Assembly (NCBI GenBank): GCA_049510975.1
Contig: JBEKYM010000016.1
Location: forward strand, 1-64,000
Source: JAKACA01 sp049510975
GTDB taxonomy: Bacteria; Actinomycetota; Acidimicrobiia; Acidimicrobiales; Bog-793
Direction: 5' to 3'
DNA: 64,000 nucleotides
Each line of letters starts with the position of its first letter. Position 1 is the stretch's first letter. This document shows, piece after piece, positions 60,768 through 64,000 of the stretch. Below the pieces are notes generated by a model. The model was not told the origin of the DNA. It saw nothing but the letters and a program-made list of their open reading frames with translations, and did not search any database. The translations under genes and the position numbers were made by a program.

Positions 60768-63239
60768 TTGAATCGGGCAGTGGCGGGGAGTACCGGGCAC
60801 GTCGCTACCAGCTACCCCGTCGTCGCGGGGCCGATGTTCGGTCGGGTCGAGGAGCTGGAACGGGTCGTCGAACGTGTCCGCGAGCCCACCGTTCGTCTCG
60901 TCACGGTGAGTGGGCGCGGCGGAATTGGAAAGACCCGCCTCGCACTGGAAGCCGCCCGGCAGCTGGACCCGGATCGAACTGGCCAGGTCATCTCGGTCGA
61001 AGTCGCCGGCCTCAGCCACGGGTCACAACTCCTCCCCAAGGTAGCGTCGGTGGTCGGCGTCACCGTGCTTTCGGGCGCCACGGTCCTGGAGTCCCTCGCA
61101 GGCCAGTTCCAGCACACGGCGGTCCTACTCCTCGACAACATGGAGCAGCTGCTCGACGGCGCCGCTGAAGTGGAGGCGCTCCTCACGCGCTGCGGCGGCC
61201 TCACCGTCCTCGCGACAAGCCAGGCACCGCTGGGTATACCCGGCGAGCACGTCGTGCATCTCGGGCCGCTCGAGGTGAGATCGCCCGCGGGCGCGAGATT
61301 CGAGGAGGTGGCGACGTCGCCTGCCGTGGCGTTTTACGTCGACAGGGCGGCGGCTGCGGACGACCGTTTCCTCCTCGATGCGAGCAACATCGGCGCTGTC
61401 GCCGACCTTTGTACGGAGCTCGAAGGACTGCCGCTCGCCATCGAGCTCGCCGCCGCCCGCTCGGTGCTGCTCCCGCCCGCAGAGCTGCTCAGTCGCCTCA
61501 CCTCCGACCGCCTGCATTTGCTGCACCGCCCAGGGTGGCGCAGCACCGGCACCGACGGGCGACAGCACGGCCTCGAGGCCTCGATTGAATGGACTTGGCG
61601 ACTGCTCGCGCGCGGCGACCAGGACCTGCTCGGTCGCCTCTGTGTGCTCGTCGGCCATTTCTCCACCAGGGACGCCGAGGAGCTCTCAGGCGCCGGCGCC
61701 CTCGACGAGCTGGACCGGCTCCTTGCCCTACACCTCGTCGAGCGCATTGCTGGGACCGACCCGGCCCGGTTCCGCCTCGCGGCCTCGATCCGTCAGTTCG
61801 CCCAGCGCCGTCTGGAGGAGTCCGGGGCCACGCTCGCTGCCCAACAGGGGCGGATGGACTGGTTGACTGCACGCGCGCGGATGGCCGCGACGGGCCTCGA
61901 CTCCGACGACGAACCGGAGGAGCGCTGGCAGGCGGAGATCGCCGACCGTCAAGAAGAGATGATCGACGCCCTGTCGCTCTGCCTAGAGAACGGCGAAGCG
62001 GAGGCCGCGGTGGACCTCCTCGCGGCGCTCGGACCGCACTGGTTCCACACAGGCTGCACTCCATCGCTGCTCGCGGTCTTCGACGCCGGTCTGGCGCTCG
62101 CCGCGGAGGCCGGATCCCGATCGGCGTCGTATGCCGAAGCGCTGCTTTGGCGAGCGCGCCTTGCTCGGCCCCTTCTCGACCGGTCCGTCTCCGAGTTGGT
62201 CGATCTCGGTGAGGAGATCGCTCGGGATCTGGACGATTCCCGTCTCGTCCTCCGGGCGCTCTACGTCAGGATGCACGTTGCCTTTGCCGGCGGCAACGTC
62301 GCCGCCGCGGTCGCGGTCGCAGAGCAGGGCCTGGCGTTGGCGGGCGAACAGCGCTCGCGGCGGTGGCTCGCACGCTACGAAGCCTGGTGCGGGATGGTGG
62401 CGCATCAGAGTGGCGACGTCGCTCGGGCCCTGTCGCTTGCTCGTTCCGCACTCCGTCACGCCAGGGGGCACGACGCCAGGACGACGGTGATGTCGGTGAT
62501 GCTCCTCTGGCCGCTGGCAAAGGAGTCACCGCAGCTCGTCGACGACCTGCCCTCGCTCGAGGAGACCATGGTGCTGGCTCGGGAGACCGGCCAGTTCTTG
62601 ACGTACCTGACACTGCTGTTCTGGCTCACGGTCGAGGCCGCAGAGAAGGGCGAGCTCGAGCAGGCTCTGGGTTGGTGCGCGGAGGGGCTCGAGATCGCGA
62701 CGGAGGCGCCGGGCTCTGCGGTCGCACCGTACGGACTCATGGCTGCAGTCGAGTTGGCCGTCGCCGCCAACGAGCTCGAGGTTGCTGCAGTGCTCCACGG
62801 AGCGGGTGCGACCGTCCTCCGGCGGATCCGGCGGACGATTCCTTCCCAGCGCCTGCTCGCGCACGACAGGATCGTGAGCCGATTGCAGCGACAGCTCGGC
62901 CTTGTGGCGTTCGCTTCTGCTCGTAGCCGGGGCGAGGCCCTCGGTGTCGGCACTGGACTCCGAACGGCGCTCGACTGGGTGCGACGTACGAGTGCCCGCC
63001 TGTCCGAGCCGACTTCGCACGACGAGAGCGCGGTCGGCGCCCTGAATGGATTGACCGGGCGACAGCGGGAGATCCTGACGCTCCTGGCGCATGGTCTGTC
63101 GAACAAAGAGATCGCCGCGCAGCTCGGCATCAGCCCGAAGACGGTCATGCACCACACGGGCTCCTTGTACCACCGACTCGGCGTGCACAACCGGGCGGAA
63201 GCCGCTGCATTGGCGGGTCGGGCCAGCTCGGCCGGCTGA
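60768..63239 (+). CDS. Large LuxR-type ATPase regulator (LAL-like)
   Basis: An 823-residue regulator: an NTPase domain with P-loop GRGGIGKT (about 49-56) and the AAA/STAND-type LEGLPLAIELAAARS, a middle helical TPR-like region (about 330-700) and a C-terminal LuxR helix-turn-helix (LTGRQREILTLLAHGLSNKE, then GISPKTVMHHTGSLYHRLGV). Such LAL/MalT-type regulators switch on target genes when ligand and ATP bind. TTG 60768 is the first start after the palindrome; GTG 60780 is an alternative. The divergent giant protein is the obvious target. Confidence 0.92.
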   Translation: MNRAVAGSTGHVATSYPVVAGPMFGRVEELERVVERVREPTVRLVTVSGRGGIGKTRLALEAARQLDPDRTGQVISVEVAGLSHGSQLLPKVASVVGVTVLSGATVLESLAGQFQHTAVLLLDNMEQLLDGAAEVEALLTRCGGLTVLATSQAPLGIPGEHVVHLGPLEVRSPAGARFEEVATSPAVAFYVDRAAAADDRFLLDASNIGAVADLCTELEGLPLAIELAAARSVLLPPAELLSRLTSDRLHLLHRPGWRSTGTDGRQHGLEASIEWTWRLLARGDQDLLGRLCVLVGHFSTRDAEELSGAGALDELDRLLALHLVERIAGTDPARFRLAASIRQFAQRRLEESGATLAAQQGRMDWLTARARMAATGLDSDDEPEERWQAEIADRQEEMIDALSLCLENGEAEAAVDLLAALGPHWFHTGCTPSLLAVFDAGLALAAEAGSRSASYAEALLWRARLARPLLDRSVSELVDLGEEIARDLDDSRLVLRALYVRMHVAFAGGNVAAAVAVAEQGLALAGEQRSRRWLARYEAWCGMVAHQSGDVARALSLARSALRHARGHDARTTVMSVMLLWPLAKESPQLVDDLPSLEETMVLARETGQFLTYLTLLFWLTVEAAEKGELEQALGWCAEGLEIATEAPGSAVAPYGLMAAVELAVAANELEVAAVLHGAGATVLRRIRRTIPSQRLLAHDRIVSRLQRQLGLVAFASARSRGEALGVGTGLRTALDWVRRTSARLSEPTSHDESAVGALNGLTGRQREILTLLAHGLSNKEIAAQLGISPKTVMHHTGSLYHRLGVHNRAEAAALAGRASSAG

Positions 63240-63390
63240 GTCACCGAAGGCTCTGGGGGGCGGTCATCGGAGCCCGCCCGCGCCGACGTAAAACGAAGGC
63301 TCGCCGCATGGAAGGGCTGCCTCGAATACCGTGGCTGCAGGCGGCTGGGGCAGCGACCCCAGGGTGGTTGCGAGAAGGGGAGGGCGCACA

Positions 63391-64000
63391 ATGGCAGACA
63401 ACGAAGCCGCCACTGCGACGCTGAGTGCAGCAGACATGGCGCTGGTCGCCCAGCTCGGGGTTCGGCGCCAGGTCGCGGAGGGGGAGTACCTCTACCAGGA
63501 AGGCGACGTCAGCTACGACTTCTTCGTCCTGGTGAGCGCTGAGGTCGACGTGGTCGTCGGGATCGACGGTGCCGAGAGCGTGATCGCTCATCACGGACCT
63601 AGCCGGTTTCTCGGCGAGCTCAACATGCTGAGCGGCCTGCGGGTGTTCGTCTCGGCCAAGGTCGTCACCGCAGGCGAGGTGGTCGCCGTCGCCAGAGACC
63701 GCCTCCGCCAGCTCATGGCGACGAACCCTCGGCTGGGCGACACCATCCTGGCGGCCTTCGTCGCCCGGCGAGGCTTGCTCATGACGGGCGCAGCGCCTGC
63801 GATCCGTGTCATCGGGTCACAGTTCTCGCCCGAATCTCTCGGCATCAGGGAGTTCCTCGTCCGGACCCGCGTCCCGCATGAGTGGCTGGATTCCGATCTC
63901 GACCCTCATGTGGAAGCACTGCTGAGGCATTTCGGCATCGCCGCGACGGAGCTGCCTGTCGTCATCGCCACCGGCACCGTGCTTCGCCGGCCCACCCCGG
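63391..64000 (+). CDS. CAP-domain FAD-dependent oxidoreductase (5' part, cut by window edge)
   Basis: The first 203 codons of a protein that starts with a cyclic-nucleotide-binding-like (CAP_ED) domain (EGEYLYQEGDVSYDFFVLVS and GELNMLSGLRVFVSAKVV) and continues with AIRVIGSQFSPESLGIREFL, the linker typical of fused CAP-thioredoxin-reductase-like proteins; the FAD and NADPH domains would follow. AGAAGGGGAGGG precedes ATG 63391. Same direction as the LuxR regulator gene, 151 bases downstream. Confidence 0.82.
   Translation, partial: MADNEAATATLSAADMALVAQLGVRRQVAEGEYLYQEGDVSYDFFVLVSAEVDVVVGIDGAESVIAHHGPSRFLGELNMLSGLRVFVSAKVVTAGEVVAVARDRLRQLMATNPRLGDTILAAFVARRGLLMTGAAPAIRVIGSQFSPESLGIREFLVRTRVPHEWLDSDLDPHVEALLRHFGIAATELPVVIATGTVLRRPTP

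Noticed and set aside
60684..61019. N-terminal extension of the giant secreted protein to 61019
   Set aside because: It overlaps the LuxR-type regulator gene and would bury the clear signal peptide at residue 113.

Overview
The window is about 64 kb of very GC-rich bacterial DNA, with strong G/C preference at third codon positions, ATG/GTG/TTG starts and many ATGA stop/start overlaps. Two WhiB regulators, a DivIVA-domain protein, a UPF0182 membrane protein, a PDZ-LonS (YlbL-like) protease, a HelD-like helicase, a DUF2342 protein and a mycobacterial-Sdh1-like succinate dehydrogenase gene order all point to an actinobacterium. An acidimicrobial lineage is my best guess, but it is inferred from gene content only. 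I saw no rRNA, tRNA, CRISPR array, insertion sequence or prophage.

Layout. 1-9033: succinate dehydrogenase (sdhC-sdhA-sdhB, minus strand, sdhB cut by the left edge), a sulfotransferase, a MoxR/Mg-chelatase-type AAA ATPase, a threonine dehydratase, and the divergent VWA protein that probably partners the ATPase. 9034-13855: two whiB genes around a glutamate formimidoyltransferase, a small unknown protein, a DUF2342 protein and a catalytically degenerate HtrA-like protein. 13952-23480: moaE translationally coupled to an MreB-like gene, a HEAT-repeat protein, a YlbL-like protease, an unusual DivIVA-coiled-coil protein with a phage-head-like C terminus, UPF0182 and a class II aldolase. 23535-32707: a Ser-rich repeat protein, PRC-barrel protein, HelD, a thioesterase, a self-regulated ABC exporter-TetR operon, an MFS pump and a methyltransferase.

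32652-50035: a PAS-GGDEF-EAL protein divergent from an ice-binding-like (DUF3494) surface protein; small membrane proteins, a MarR regulator and oxidoreductases; a second ABC exporter operon with its own TetR; a hybrid histidine kinase followed 2 bases later by a response-regulator diguanylate cyclase; a DUF899 protein; and a COG4705-like membrane protein. 50182-64000: an ECF sigma factor (SigJ type) divergent from a carboxymuconolactone-decarboxylase-like protein; a TetR-MFS-CoA-transferase unit; a 1,546-residue secreted beta-helix protein divergent from a large LuxR-type ATPase regulator with an 18-bp palindrome between them; and the start of a CAP-domain flavin oxidoreductase.

Common themes. 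Many genes begin 6-9 bases after a TANNNT hexamer with no Shine-Dalgarno sequence, which suggests leaderless mRNAs. Exporter operons carry inverted repeats at their promoters and encode a TetR regulator. Several gaps hold perfect or near-perfect inverted repeats beside CCGGC-rich sequence. The most unusual items are the DivIVA/phage-head-like fusion (17336-19552), the pseudo-HtrA (12596-13855), the Ser-x-x repeat protein (23535-23816) and the giant secreted protein with its regulator (56043-63239). All family names rest on motif reading; no database search was possible.
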